Positions 27,388 through 37,289 of a stretch of DNA of 64,000 nucleotides are shown one piece after another. The notes under the pieces were generated by a model, which was not told where the DNA came from, made no database searches, and was given only the letters and a program-made list of their open reading frames with translations. This stretch comes from Caballeronia hypogeia (GTDB lineage: Bacteria; Pseudomonadota; Gammaproteobacteria; Burkholderiales; Burkholderiaceae): assembly GCF_001544875.2 (NCBI RefSeq), contig NZ_FCOA02000032.1, positions 1 to 64,000 on the forward strand, read 5' to 3'. Made by a program: the position numbers and the translations under genes. Each line of letters begins with the position of its first letter. Positions within the stretch are counted from its first letter, which is position 1.

Positions 27388-30300
27388 ATGAAACGCATGC
27401 TGTTTAACGCGACGCAGCAAGAAGAATTGCGCGTCGCCATCGTCGATGGGCAGAAGCTCATCGACATCGACATCGAAACCGCCGGGCGCGAACAGCGCAA
27501 AGGCAACATCTACAAGGGAGTCGTCACCCGGATCGAGCCGTCGCTCGAAGCCTGTTTCGTCAACTACGGCGAAGACCGCCACGGTTTTCTGCCGTTCAAG
27601 GAAGTCGCCCGCCAGTATTTCCGCGACGGCGTCGAGATGCGCTCCGCGCGCATTCAGGACGCCCTCCGCGAAGGCCAGGAACTCATCGTTCAGGTCGAGA
27701 AGGAAGAGCGCGGCAACAAGGGCGCGGCCCTGACCACCTTCATTTCGCTGGCCGGTCGCTACCTCGTCCTGATGCCGAATAACCCGCGCGGCGGCGGCGT
27801 GTCGCGCCGGATCGAGGGCGACGAGCGGCAGGAACTGCGCGAAACCATGGCGCAGCTCGAACTGCCGGAAGGCATGAGCATCATCGCGCGGACCGCCGGT
27901 ATCGGCCGTTCGGCGGAAGAGCTCCAGTGGGACCTGAACTACCTGATGCAACTGTGGCGCGCGATCGAAGCTGCGTCGCAGAGCGGCGTTGCCGGCCAGC
28001 CGATGCTGATTTATCTCGAATCGAGCTTGGTCATCCGCGCGATTCGCGACTACTTCCAGCCGGATATCGGCGAAATTCTCATCGACACGACCGAAATCCA
28101 TGATCAGGCGCGCGCCTTCATGGATATCGTGATGCCCGACAACCTCTCGAAGGTGAAGCGCTATCACGACGACGTGCCGCTGTTCTCGCGCTTCCAGATC
28201 GAGCACCAGATCGAAACGGCGTACTCGCGCACGGTGCCGCTGCCCTCGGGCGGCGCGATCGTGATCGACCACACCGAGGCGCTCGTCGCCATCGACGTGA
28301 ACTCGGCGCGCGCGACCAAGGGTGCGGACATCGAGGAAACCGCGACGCGCACCAATCTCGAAGCCGCCGACGAAGTCGCGCGTCAGCTTCGCCTGCGCGA
28401 TCTGGGCGGCCTGATCGTGATCGATTTCATCGACATGGAGTCGGCCAAGAGCCAGCGCGAAGTCGAGCAACGCCTCAAAGACGCCCTCAAGCACGATCGC
28501 GCCCGCGTACAAATGGGCAAGATTTCGCGCTTCGGTCTGATGGAGCTTTCGCGTCAGCGTCTGCGTCCGGCGCTCTCCGAAGGCAGCCACGTGACGTGCC
28601 CGCGTTGTAACGGCACGGGCCATATCCGCGATACCGAATCGTCCGCGCTGCAAGTGCTGCGGATCATTCAGGAAGAAGCGATGAAGGAGAACACCGCGGC
28701 GATCCATTGCCAGGTGCCGGTCGAGGTGACCGCTTTCCTGCTGAACGAAAAGCGCTCGGAAATCAACAAGATCGAATCGCGCTTCAAGGTCAATGTCGTT
28801 CTGATCCCGAACAAGCATCTGGAGACGCCGCACTACAAGCTGGAGCGCCTGCGCCACGACGATGCGCGTCTGGACGATCCGCGCGCGTCGTGGAAGATGG
28901 CTGTCGAAGCCGCGAGCGAGCTGGAGTCGGAAACCGGCTACAGCAAGCGCAGCGAAGAAGTGAAGCCGAAGCAGGAAGCGGCCGTCAAGGGCATCACGCC
29001 CGAAAAGCCGGCGCCGAGCGCGCCGGTCAAGCCCGCGCCTGTCGAGGCAGCACCCGCTCCGGCCCCTGCGCCGGCGAGCGGCGGTTTTATCTCGTGGATC
29101 AAGAATCTGTTCGGCATTCAGCCCGCACCGGCGCCCGCGCCGGCGCCAGTCGAGGCGCAACCGGCTACGCGTCCGCAACGTGAGCGCGGCGAGCGCACCG
29201 GTGGCGGCGATCGCAACCGTAACCGCCGCAGCGGTAGCGCCGGTCGTGAAGGCGTGGCGGCAGGCGCGGCGACGGGTGGCAATGGCGCAGGCCGTCAAGG
29301 CGCGCGCCGTGAGGACCGTGAAGCGCGCGGCGGCCGTGAGGGTCGCGAATTGCGTGAAGTGCGCGAACCGCGCGAACCGCGCGAGGCTCGCGAACCGCGT
29401 GAAGCGCGTGAACCCCGTGAGCCGCGTGAAGCACGTGAGCCGCGTGAGCGCAATGCCGAACGCGCACCGCGTCCGGAAGCAGGCGAACGCCAGGAACGCC
29501 GCGAGCGTCCGGACCGTGGTGAGCGAGGCGAACGCACCGAACGTGGCGAGCGCCGCAAGCCGCAGCCGGAAGCCGCTATCGAAGCGTTGACGCAAGGCGA
29601 AACGGTGGCGTCGGAGATCGTCGAAACGGCGCAGGTGAATGTGGACGCCGCCCAGCAAGCGGGCATCGATGCCGCATCCGCCGATCAGTCGGCAGCAGCG
29701 CGTGATGGCGAAGAGCGTCGCCGCCGTCGCCGTGGCCGTCGTGGTGGCCGTCGCGATCGCGACGAAGAAGGCATGACCGTGAATCACGCTGCGGACGTCG
29801 CGGAAGCGGAAGGCGAGGCGGAAATCGCGCCCGCGCAAGCCGGCGTCTTCGACGCAGAAGCCGCGCAGGAAGCGGCGGCGCGGCGCGAAGCACGCCCGGC
29901 TGCAGCGCACGCAGAAGCCCGGCCGCAAGAGCAGACGCCTGCAGCAGCCGAGGAAGCGCCGGCCGCCAAGGCCGTGGAAACCGAGCCCGCGCAGGCCAAG
30001 GCGGAAACGCCCGAACCCGCGAATTTCGACGTCTTCGCGAAGCCCGCTCCGGCGCCCGCGGTCGAGAATCCGTTCGGCCCGTCGCCGATGGTGGCCGATT
30101 CGAAGCCGGCCGATCCTTTCGCGCCCGTCGTGACGGAAGAAGCGAAGCCCGTGGAAACGGCGAAGCCGGTTGAGGAAGCGAAGCCGGCCGCAGCGCCCGA
30201 GCCCGTCGCAGCGACGCCGACGCCGGTGCAGCATGTCGAGCAGGCGGAAGCGGCCGAGCCGCTGAAAGCCGCGGCAGTCGCGCTGACGCCCGAAGCAACC

Positions 30301-30612
30301 GCCGTCGAACCGGTGAAGCCTGTCGAACCCGCGCCAGTGGAAACGCTCGCGACGGAACCGGTGAAGGCCGCGGCTCCGCTGGCTCCGGCTACGCCCGCGA
30401 CGTCGACGCCGATCGCCGTGGAAACGCTCAAGCCGATGCTGGAGCACGCCGGTCTCGTCTGGGTCAACACCGACGCGGACAAGTTGCGCGAGGCGAACGC
30501 CGCGGCAGCACGCGAGCCGGCGCCGATCCGCGTGCCGCGCGAGCGCAAGCCGCTGCCGCCGGCCGACGCCGCGCCGATGCAGCAGGTGGAAACGAGCAAG
30601 AGCGCGCACTAA
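27388..30612 (+). CDS. rne: Ribonuclease E
   Basis: 1074 aa, the endonuclease that starts most mRNA decay and processes rRNA and tRNA. An S1 domain (~38-120) binds RNA. Catalytic D303 (AIDVNS) and D346 (VIDFIDME) and the zinc-link C404/C407 (CPRCNGTG) fall at exactly the E. coli numbers. After ~residue 520 the protein is disordered: Pro/Ala-rich, then a run of Arg-Glu-Pro/Arg-Glu-Ala units (~650-700), an Arg block [13 protein letters not shown], and long Ala/Pro/Glu stretches. A conserved-looking tail ends [16 protein letters not shown]. The tail probably scaffolds degradosome partners. A strong terminator follows. Confidence 0.97.
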   Translation: MKRMLFNATQQEELRVAIVDGQKLIDIDIETAGREQRKGNIYKGVVTRIEPSLEACFVNYGEDRHGFLPFKEVARQYFRDGVEMRSARIQDALREGQELIVQVEKEERGNKGAALTTFISLAGRYLVLMPNNPRGGGVSRRIEGDERQELRETMAQLELPEGMSIIARTAGIGRSAEELQWDLNYLMQLWRAIEAASQSGVAGQPMLIYLESSLVIRAIRDYFQPDIGEILIDTTEIHDQARAFMDIVMPDNLSKVKRYHDDVPLFSRFQIEHQIETAYSRTVPLPSGGAIVIDHTEALVAIDVNSARATKGADIEETATRTNLEAADEVARQLRLRDLGGLIVIDFIDMESAKSQREVEQRLKDALKHDRARVQMGKISRFGLMELSRQRLRPALSEGSHVTCPRCNGTGHIRDTESSALQVLRIIQEEAMKENTAAIHCQVPVEVTAFLLNEKRSEINKIESRFKVNVVLIPNKHLETPHYKLERLRHDDARLDDPRASWKMAVEAASELESETGYSKRSEEVKPKQEAAVKGITPEKPAPSAPVKPAPVEAAPAPAPAPASGGFISWIKNLFGIQPAPAPAPAPVEAQPATRPQRERGERTGGGDRNRNRRSGSAGREGVAAGAATGGNGAGRQGARREDREARGGREGRELREVREPREPREAREPREAREPREPREAREPRERNAERAPRPEAGERQERRERPDRGERGERTERGERRKPQPEAAIEALTQGETVASEIVETAQVNVDAAQQAGIDAASADQSAAARDGEERRRRRRGRRGGRRDRDEEGMTVNHAADVAEAEGEAEIAPAQAGVFDAEAAQEAAARREARPAAAHAEARPQEQTPAAAEEAPAAKAVETEPAQAKAETPEPANFDVFAKPAPAPAVENPFGPSPMVADSKPADPFAPVVTEEAKPVETAKPVEEAKPAAAPEPVAATPTPVQHVEQAEAAEPLKAAAVALTPEATAVEPVKPVEPAPVETLATEPVKAAAPLAPATPATSTPIAVETLKPMLEHAGLVWVNTDADKLREANAAAAREPAPIRVPRERKPLPPADAAPMQQVETSKSAH

Positions 30613-30670
30613 AGCGCATTCAGCGAGCGCCGGCCGATTCGATCCGTCGAACCGGCCGGCGCAGAAAAAA

Positions 30671-30704
30671 CGCCATCGATTTTCATGTCGATGGCGTTTT
30701 TTTT
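30671..30704 (+). terminator. Rho-independent terminator of rne
   Basis: Stem CGCCATCGA / TCGATGGCG (30671-30679, 30688-30696), 8-base loop, then eight T. Preceding A-run makes the hairpin symmetric. Confidence 0.92.
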
Positions 30705-30830
30705 CGCCCGGACCAAGGGAAAACCGCGACTCCATGCCTCTGCGTCCCGGCGTCCCGGTTCCGCTAAAATAGGACGTGATATACCTCATTCCAACAAGGC
30801 CGCAGCGGCCAAGCCGAACCCCGAGCCAAT

Positions 30831-31937
30831 ATGCCCCGACGCATCATTCCCCTCGCCGATGTCAGCGCCGTTCCGGATTTCGCCGGCGCCGCGTCGTCGC
30901 CGTCCGGGCTGCTCACGGACACGCTCGCGCGCCCGCTGCGCGATTTGCGCATATCGGTGACGGACCGCTGCAACTTCCGCTGCGTGTACTGCATGCCGCG
31001 CGAAGTGTTCGACAAGGACTACCACTTTCTGCCCCATGCCGCCCTGCTCTCGTTCGAGGAAATCGAGCGGCTCGCGCGCGTGTTCGTCGCGCACGGGGTC
31101 GAGAAAATCCGCCTGACGGGCGGTGAGCCGCTGCTGCGCAAAAATATTGAATACCTGATCGAGCGGCTCGCTTCGCTGCGTACGCCGGAAGGCCGTCCGC
31201 TGGACCTGACGCTGACGACCAACGGCTCGCTGCTCGCGCGCAAGGCGCAATCGCTCAAGGACGCGGGCCTGTCGCGCGTCACGGTCAGTCTCGACTCGCT
31301 CGACGACGCCCTCTTTCGCCGCATGAACGACGCCGATTTCGCCGTCGCCGACGTGCTGAACGGCATCGAAAAGGCACAGGCGATCGGGCTCGATCCGCTC
31401 AAGGTGAACATGGTCGTGAAGCGCGGCACGAACGACCGGGAAATCGTGCCGATGGCGCGCCACTTCAAGGGCACTGGCGCGGTGCTGCGGTTCATCGAGT
31501 ATATGGATGTCGGCGCGTCGAACGGCTGGAACATGAGCGAAGTGCTGCCTTCGGCGCAGGTCGTCGAGCGCATCGACGCGTATTTCCCGCTGGAACCGCT
31601 GGAAGCGCACACGGCCGCCGAGACCGCGCAGCGCTGGGGCTATCGCGACGGCGGCGGCGAGATCGGCGTGATTTCAAGCGTCACGCGCGCGTTCTGCGGT
31701 TCGTGCACGCGCGCGCGGCTCTCGACCGAAGGCAAGCTCTATCTGTGTCTCTTCGCGGTGGGCGGTCACGATCTGCGCGGTCTGGTTCGCGGCGGCGCGA
31801 GCGACGAGGAAGTCGCGACCGCCGTTGCCCGCATCTGGGAAGCGCGCGGCGACCGTTATTCGCAACTGCGTGGCAGCGCATCGGACGAGGCGCGCGAGCG
31901 GGCGCCACGCGTCGAGATGTCGTATATCGGCGGCTGA
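30831..31937 (+). CDS. moaA: GTP 3',8-cyclase MoaA
   Basis: 368 aa, radical-SAM enzyme that converts GTP to the cyclic precursor for molybdenum cofactor together with MoaC. The N-terminal [4Fe-4S] ligands are C47, C51, C54 (CNFRCVYC). The C-terminal cluster motif is [18 protein letters not shown]. The protein ends in Gly-Gly, needed for activity in the family. It has an N-terminal extension of about 25 residues. Position ~130 bases after the rne terminator and upstream of mobA and moeA. A TAAAAT hexamer at 30765-30770 could be the -10 box. Confidence 0.97.
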   Translation: MPRRIIPLADVSAVPDFAGAASSPSGLLTDTLARPLRDLRISVTDRCNFRCVYCMPREVFDKDYHFLPHAALLSFEEIERLARVFVAHGVEKIRLTGGEPLLRKNIEYLIERLASLRTPEGRPLDLTLTTNGSLLARKAQSLKDAGLSRVTVSLDSLDDALFRRMNDADFAVADVLNGIEKAQAIGLDPLKVNMVVKRGTNDREIVPMARHFKGTGAVLRFIEYMDVGASNGWNMSEVLPSAQVVERIDAYFPLEPLEAHTAAETAQRWGYRDGGGEIGVISSVTRAFCGSCTRARLSTEGKLYLCLFAVGGHDLRGLVRGGASDEEVATAVARIWEARGDRYSQLRGSASDEARERAPRVEMSYIGG

Positions 31938-31953
31938 GCGCGACGGTTCGCTC

Positions 31954-32574
31954 GTGCTGAACGCTCATTCATCTTCAAACGTCACCGGGCTCGTGCTCGC
32001 GGGCGGGCGCGGCTCGCGCATGGGCGGCGTCGACAAAGGCATGCAGCCGTTTCGCGGCGAACCTTTGGCACTCCACGCAATGCGGCGCCTCGCGCCCCAG
32101 ACTCACGCGCTCCTGATCAGCGCCAATCGCTCGCTCGACGATTACGCGAAACTGGGCGCGCCATTCGGCGCCCGCGTCGTCGCCGACACGCGGGCGGACT
32201 TTCCCGGACCGCTCGCCGGCATCGCGGCCGCGCTGCGCGCCGCGACCACGGAATTCGTCCTCGTCGCGCCCTGCGATGCGCCTTTCATCGACGTCCATCT
32301 CGGCGCCACGCTGATGCAGACGCTCGACGCAAAGCATGCCGGTATCGCCTACGCGGCGACCATCGAGCCGTCCGGCGAAGTCATGGCGCATCCGGTGTTC
32401 GCGCTGATCCGCACGTCGCTGGCCGACGATCTGGACGCCTGGCTCGACGCCGGAGAGCGCAAGGTTCGCGCGTGGTACGCGCGCCACACGCCGGCCGAAG
32501 TGACATTTCACGACGAACGCGCGTTTTACAATATCAACGATTTGCTGCAGCTGGCCGAACTGGAACGCCGCTGA
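31954..32574 (+). CDS. mobA: Molybdenum cofactor guanylyltransferase MobA
   Basis: 206 aa from a GTG at 31954; no ATG lies between the end of moaA and the conserved nucleotide-binding motif, and the frame upstream overlaps moaA. MobA attaches GMP to molybdopterin. The NTP-binding signature is LVLAGGRGSRMGGVDKG, followed by ADTRADFPGPLAGIAAAL and the metal-site VAPCDAPF. It begins 16 bases after moaA. The exact start is uncertain. Confidence 0.92.
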   Translation: MLNAHSSSNVTGLVLAGGRGSRMGGVDKGMQPFRGEPLALHAMRRLAPQTHALLISANRSLDDYAKLGAPFGARVVADTRADFPGPLAGIAAALRAATTEFVLVAPCDAPFIDVHLGATLMQTLDAKHAGIAYAATIEPSGEVMAHPVFALIRTSLADDLDAWLDAGERKVRAWYARHTPAEVTFHDERAFYNINDLLQLAELERR

Positions 32575-32702
32575 TTCACGCAACCGGCCAGTCCGCTCGA
32601 CGCACGCCGCCGTGCCTTGACTGACGCTGTCCCGGCGCCCGGTGACCGTCCGGCCCCGCGGCTGCTTCTTCGCCCGCTTCGGGCCGCGATCCACTCCCAT
32701 TC

Positions 32703-34007
32703 ATGACCACGTCCAAGGAATTCTCCGCCTGCGTCGCCCACTACGATCCGGATGCGCTGCCTGTCGAGGCCGCGCAGGAAATCGTGCGTCAGTGGGCGAT
32801 GCCGCGCACCCGGGGCGGGCTGGTCGAACGCGTCGGCCTGCACGACGCGCTGGGCCGCGTGCTCGCCTGCGACGTGATCTCCCCCATCGACGTGCCCGCC
32901 TTCGACAATTCCGCGATGGACGGCTACGCGTTCGCGAGCGCGTCCCTCACGCGCGGTGCCGACACGCTCGATCTGGCGGTCGCCGGCACCGCGCTCGCCG
33001 GACGGCCCTTCGCCACCGCGCCGGACGCAAGCCAATGCGTGCGCATCATGACCGGTGCGCTGATGCCGCCGGGCTGCGACACCGTCGTGCCGCAGGAGCA
33101 CGTGATGCGTGCAGGCGATACGATCCGTTTCCCCGTAGCGAGCGTGCGCTCCGGCCAGAACCGCCGTCTGTCAGGCGAGGATCTCGCGAAGGGCAAGCCG
33201 GCCTTGCGCGCGGGCCGCGTCGTGCGGGCGTCGGATCTCGGTCTGCTCGCGTCGCTCGGAATCGGCGAAGTGTCCGTGAGAAAACGCCTCGTCGTTGCAT
33301 TTTTCTCGACCGGCGACGAATTGCGTTCGGTCGGCGAAACGCTCGATCCCGGCAGCCTTTACGACAGCAACCGCTACACTCTTTTCGCGATGCTCAAGCG
33401 CCTGGGCGTCGAGACGATCGATCTCGGCATCGTGCGCGACGACCGCGCATCGCTCGAACGCGCGTTGCGTGAGGCGACGGAAAGCGCGGACGTGGTGATC
33501 AGCTCGGGTGGCGTCTCGGTCGGCGACGCGGACTTCACGCGCGAGCTGATGAATTCGCTCGGCGACGTCGCCTTCTGGAAGATCGCGATGCGACCGGGCC
33601 GCCCGCTCGCCTTCGGCCGCCTGTGGTCGGGCGCGCGCGCGGGCACGGGCAAACCGGCGCTGTTCTTCGGCCTGCCGGGCAATCCCGTCGCCGTGATGGC
33701 GACGTTCTACTTCATCGTGCGCGAGGCGCTGCTGGCCATGTCCGGCGCCGAGCGGCAGGCGCTCACGGTCGTCCGCGCGATCAGCGCCGCGCCGATGAAA
33801 AAGCGCGCGGGCCGCACCGAGTTCCAGCGCGGCATCGCCACGCGCGACGACGACGGCCGCTGGCGCGTAGTCACGACCGGGCCGCAAGGCTCTGGCGTGC
33901 TCAGCTCGATGAGCGACGCCAACTGCTTCATCGTGCTCGAGCACGCGCGCGGCGACATCGACAGCGGCGACGAAGTCGAGATCGTGCCGTTCGACGGACT
34001 GATCTGA
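32703..34007 (+). CDS. moeA: Molybdopterin molybdenumtransferase MoeA
   Basis: 434 aa. MoeA inserts molybdate into adenylylated molybdopterin. Typical segments are DVPAFDNSAMDGYAF, RIMTGALMPPGCDTVVPQE, the GDEL-containing VAFFSTGDEL, SSGGVSVGDADF and FGLPGNPVAVMATF. Length is slightly above the E. coli protein because of a short N-terminal extension. Third gene of the moaA-mobA-moeA series, 128 bases after mobA. Confidence 0.97.
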   Translation: MTTSKEFSACVAHYDPDALPVEAAQEIVRQWAMPRTRGGLVERVGLHDALGRVLACDVISPIDVPAFDNSAMDGYAFASASLTRGADTLDLAVAGTALAGRPFATAPDASQCVRIMTGALMPPGCDTVVPQEHVMRAGDTIRFPVASVRSGQNRRLSGEDLAKGKPALRAGRVVRASDLGLLASLGIGEVSVRKRLVVAFFSTGDELRSVGETLDPGSLYDSNRYTLFAMLKRLGVETIDLGIVRDDRASLERALREATESADVVISSGGVSVGDADFTRELMNSLGDVAFWKIAMRPGRPLAFGRLWSGARAGTGKPALFFGLPGNPVAVMATFYFIVREALLAMSGAERQALTVVRAISAAPMKKRAGRTEFQRGIATRDDDGRWRVVTTGPQGSGVLSSMSDANCFIVLEHARGDIDSGDEVEIVPFDGLI

Positions 34008-34069
34008 CGGCGTTCCGACGCGCGTCGCCCGAACACACACTCCTACACCGATAGACGGGGCTTCCTTCC

Positions 34070-34345
34070 ATGAAAAAGCAGATCTCATCCATTGCACCGG
34101 GACAGACCGCAAAAGCGCTGATTCTCGTTTACCTGACCTTCAGCGTGCCGATCGTGCTGCTCGGCGTGGTGGTCGCGTTCGTGCGATACGGCTCGGTGGA
34201 AGTGAGCACCGTCACGAGCGCGCTGCTGCTCAACGCGATTCTCGGCTTCATCCTGCTGTGGATTGCGTGCCACGCGTACAACTGGGTGGCCTCGCGTTTC
34301 GGCGGCATCGAAATCGTGTTGTCGGACGCGCCGGAGGAAGCATGA
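34070..34345 (+). CDS. Small two-helix membrane protein
   Basis: 91 aa, function unknown. Two membrane segments, ~15-40 (ALILVYLTFSVPIVLLGVVVAFV) and ~48-68 (SALLLNAILGFILLWIACHAY), are joined by a short loop; the C-terminus (GGIEIVLSDAPEEA) is acidic. It sits ~60 bases after moeA and its stop overlaps the GNAT start by 4 bases (ATGA). Genes of this shape can be membrane regulators or assembly factors, but nothing points to one. Confidence 0.8.
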   Translation: MKKQISSIAPGQTAKALILVYLTFSVPIVLLGVVVAFVRYGSVEVSTVTSALLLNAILGFILLWIACHAYNWVASRFGGIEIVLSDAPEEA

Positions 34346-34833
34346 GCGCCACGCCCGCAGGTTGCACGATCCGCGCAGCCACGCCCGCCGACATCCCCGC
34401 GATCTTCGCGCTGATGTACGAACTGGCCGAATTCGAAAAGCTCACGCACCTGTTCATCGCGACCGAGCAAGGCGTGCACGATGCGCTGTTCGGCGCGGGT
34501 CCGGCGGCGGAAGCGCTGGTCGCCGAGCAGGATGGCGAGATCGTGAGTTATGCGTTGTACTTCCAGAACTTCTCGACCTTCCTCGGCAAGCGCGGTCTGT
34601 ATCTCGAAGATCTTTACGTGCGTCCGTCGATGCGCGGCAGCGGTCTCGGCACGCAGATGCTCAAGAAGCTCGCCGCGCTCGCGGTCGAGCGCCAGTGCGG
34701 CCGCTTTGAATGGTCGGTGCTGGACTGGAACCAGAACGCCATCGACTTTTACGAGAAGATGGGCGCGACCGTGCTGCCCGACTGGCGCATCGTGCGCGTG
34801 ACGGGCGAGCCGCTCGAACGCCTCGCGTCGTAA
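34342..34833 (+). CDS. GNAT-family N-acetyltransferase
   Basis: 163 aa. The ATG at 34342 is coupled to the gene before it (ATGA) and follows GGAGGAAGC, a strong ribosome site. The GNAT fold is clear: TIRAATPADIPAIFALM, the acetyl-CoA pyrophosphate loop VRPSMRGSGLGTQML, and the LDWNQNAIDFYEKMGA stretch with the late beta-bulge. The length and the NFSTFLGKRGLYLEDLYV block match the diamine N-acetyltransferase (SSAT-like) subgroup. The substrate is not proven. Confidence 0.92.
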   Translation: MSATPAGCTIRAATPADIPAIFALMYELAEFEKLTHLFIATEQGVHDALFGAGPAAEALVAEQDGEIVSYALYFQNFSTFLGKRGLYLEDLYVRPSMRGSGLGTQMLKKLAALAVERQCGRFEWSVLDWNQNAIDFYEKMGATVLPDWRIVRVTGEPLERLAS

Positions 34834-34845
34834 GTCTTCCGCGCA

Positions 34846-36306
34846 TCAGATCTCGTCGTCGCCTTCGGGCGATGACGCATCGCTCAACGCATCTCCGAGC
34901 AATCCCGCCGCCTTCTCTCCCGGCAGCGCCTCGACATCGCGCAAGCGCTTGTTCATCTGCCGCGTGCGCGTCTGCGCCGCCTCGATCGAGCGCGTGACGG
35001 TTTCGAGTTGTGTCTTCGTGCGCGCCAGCACCTCGCCGAACTTGCCGAACTCGGTCTTCACCGCGCCGAGCACCTGCCACACCTCGCTCGAACGCTTTTC
35101 GATGGCGAGCGTGCGGAAACCCATCTGCAAACTGTTGAGCAGCGCGGTCAGCGTGGTCGGCCCGGCAATGCTCACGCGATAGTCGCGTTGCAGCGAATCA
35201 CTCAAACCGGGACGGCGCAGCACTTCGGCGTACAGCCCTTCGGTGGGCAGAAACAGCAGCGCGAAGTCGGTCGTGTGCGGCGGCGCGACGTATTTCTGCG
35301 CGATCGACTTCGCCTCCGCGCGCAGGCGTCCTTCGAGCGCGCGCGACGCATCTTCCACCGCGACAGGATCGGCGCGCTCCTGCGCATCGATCAGACGCTC
35401 GTAGTCTTCGCGCGGAAACTTCGCGTCGATGGGCAACCACACCGGCGTGGCCACATCGCCCGGCGAACCCGGCGCATCGTGACGGCCCGGCAGCTTGATC
35501 GCGAACTCGACACGCTCGTTGCTCTTCGGAATCGTCGCGACGTTCTTCGCGTATTGATCGGGCGTGAGTAGCTGCTCCAGAAGCGACTCCAGTTGCACTT
35601 CGCCCCAGATGCCGCGCGTCTTCACGTTGGTCAGCACCTTCTTCAGGTCGCCGACGCCCGCTGCCAGCGTCTGCATTTCGCCCAGACCGCGATGCACCTG
35701 CTCCAGCCGGTCCGACACCAGCTTGAACGATTCGCCGAGCCGCTGTTCGAGCGTCGCGTGTAGTTTCTCGTCGACGGTGCGGCGCATTTCGTCGAGCTTG
35801 GTCGCGTTGTTCGCCTCGATGTCCTTCAGGCGCGCTTCAAGCGTCGCGCGCACTTCGCCGAGCCGCCGCTCGTTCGCCTCCGACATCTGCGACAAATGCA
35901 GCGACATTGAATCCGCGAAACGCTTAAGCGCGTTGCCCTGATCCTCGCGCGCCTGCTGGCTCTGTTGTGCGAGTTGCTGCGCGAGCGCGTCGAACTGCGC
36001 GTTCTGCACGCTCGACGTGCTCGCCAGTTGAGTCGACAGCGTCTGATGAAACTGCGTGAAGCCGCTCTGCGATTCCATGCGCGACACGCGCGCGCTCTCG
36101 GCTATATCGCCGCGCAAGCCACGCTCGAGCCTTTCCTGCGCGCGCGCATGCGCCTCGCCCATGTCGTTCACGCGATCGGTGAGCGTCTCGAATTCCTCGA
36201 AGATGACGGCGTTCGAGTGGCGCCGCATGCTCGTGACGAGCGCGATGAGCGCGGCCACCAGCGCGATCGCCAGCACGGCGACCGCGCCAACCAGCAGTTG
36301 CATCAT
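34846..36306 (-). CDS. rmuC: DNA recombination protein RmuC
   Basis: 486 aa. One N-terminal membrane helix (~4-26) is followed by a long coiled coil (~30-210) and the nuclease-like RmuC domain, with GIWGEVQLESLLEQLLTPDQY and LPIDAKFPREDYERL as clear signatures. RmuC is linked to limiting DNA rearrangement at inverted repeats. Its ATG overlaps the stop of the dehydrogenase gene (ATGA). It is the last gene of a four-gene minus-strand operon. Confidence 0.95.
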   Translation of the reverse strand: MMQLLVGAVAVLAIALVAALIALVTSMRRHSNAVIFEEFETLTDRVNDMGEAHARAQERLERGLRGDIAESARVSRMESQSGFTQFHQTLSTQLASTSSVQNAQFDALAQQLAQQSQQAREDQGNALKRFADSMSLHLSQMSEANERRLGEVRATLEARLKDIEANNATKLDEMRRTVDEKLHATLEQRLGESFKLVSDRLEQVHRGLGEMQTLAAGVGDLKKVLTNVKTRGIWGEVQLESLLEQLLTPDQYAKNVATIPKSNERVEFAIKLPGRHDAPGSPGDVATPVWLPIDAKFPREDYERLIDAQERADPVAVEDASRALEGRLRAEAKSIAQKYVAPPHTTDFALLFLPTEGLYAEVLRRPGLSDSLQRDYRVSIAGPTTLTALLNSLQMGFRTLAIEKRSSEVWQVLGAVKTEFGKFGEVLARTKTQLETVTRSIEAAQTRTRQMNKRLRDVEALPGEKAAGLLGDALSDASSPEGDDEI

Positions 36307-37286
36307 TTCTTCAATACGTCCGGATTGATCGGGTTAGGCGGATTGCCCGCACGCGGTCCTTCGCCCAGCGCGGCAATGAGGTTGTCGGTGGCGAGATTGG
36401 CCATCGCGCGGCGCGTGCCTAAGGTCGCGCTCGCGATATGCGGCGTCAGCACGACATTGTCGAGCACGAGGAAGTCCGGGTTGAAGTTCGGCTCGCCTTC
36501 GAACACGTCGATGCCCGCAGCCGCGATGCGGTTCTCGCGCAGCGCGACAATCAACGCCGCGTCATCCACGATGCCGCCGCGCGCGATGTTGGTGAGCGTG
36601 GCCGTGGGCTTCATCAGCGCGAGCTCGGCCGCGCCGATCGTGTGATGGCTCGCCTTCGAATACGGCACGACCAGCACGACGTGATCCGCGCGCCTGAGCA
36701 GGTCTTCCTTCGACGCATACTCGGCGTTCAACTCCGCCTCGATATCCGGCGCGACGCGCGAGCGATTGTGATACATCACGCGCATGTTGAAACCCTTCGC
36801 CCGTCGCGCGAGCGCTTGCCCGATGCGTCCCATGCCGATCACACCGAGCGTCGAGCCATAGACATCCGCGCCCAGGAACGAGTCGAACGACCACTTCTGC
36901 CACTTGCCCGCGCGCAGATAGTGTTCGGATTCCGTGACGCGGCGCGCCGCCGCCATCATCAGCGCCCAGCCGAAATCGGCGGTGGTTTCGTTCAGCACGT
37001 CGGGCGTGTTGGTGCCGAGCACGCCGTGCGCGTCGAACGCCTGCATGTCGAAGTTGTTGTAGCCAACCGCCATGTTCGCGACGACCTTCAGGTTCGGCGC
37101 GCCGGCCAGCTCCTTCTCGCCGACCCACTCGCCCGCGGTGAAGGCGCCGTCGCGATCGGCGAGGCGACGCGCGAATTCTTCCTGTGGAAGGACGTCGCCC
37201 AGGTTCACGTCGACATCGAAATGTTGTTTCAGGCGCTCGATCACATCGGGGAACGTGGGACGTGCGACAAGTACCTTCTTCTTCAT
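36303..37286 (-). CDS. 2-hydroxyacid dehydrogenase (glyoxylate/hydroxypyruvate reductase type)
   Basis: 327 aa, D-isomer-specific NAD(P)-dependent family. The nucleotide-binding motif GVIGMGRIGQALARRAKGFNMRV includes the GxGxxG core. Catalytic Arg is in TNIARGGIVDDAALI, Glu in IDVFEGEP and His in VVLTPHIASATLGTR. The sequence fits GhrB/GyaR-like glyoxylate reductases. It starts 3 bases after the antiporter stop and overlaps rmuC by 4 bases. With the LUD protein upstream, a link to C2/C3 hydroxyacid metabolism is possible but unproven. Confidence 0.92.
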   Translation of the reverse strand: MKKKVLVARPTFPDVIERLKQHFDVDVNLGDVLPQEEFARRLADRDGAFTAGEWVGEKELAGAPNLKVVANMAVGYNNFDMQAFDAHGVLGTNTPDVLNETTADFGWALMMAAARRVTESEHYLRAGKWQKWSFDSFLGADVYGSTLGVIGMGRIGQALARRAKGFNMRVMYHNRSRVAPDIEAELNAEYASKEDLLRRADHVVLVVPYSKASHHTIGAAELALMKPTATLTNIARGGIVDDAALIVALRENRIAAAGIDVFEGEPNFNPDFLVLDNVVLTPHIASATLGTRRAMANLATDNLIAALGEGPRAGNPPNPINPDVLKK

Positions 37287-37289
37287 CGG

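Noticed and set aside
26998-30789. Open frame of ~1260 codons on the minus strand
   Set aside because: It is antisense to rne and its leader; composition is the mirror of the RNase E repeats and nothing in it resembles a protein family.
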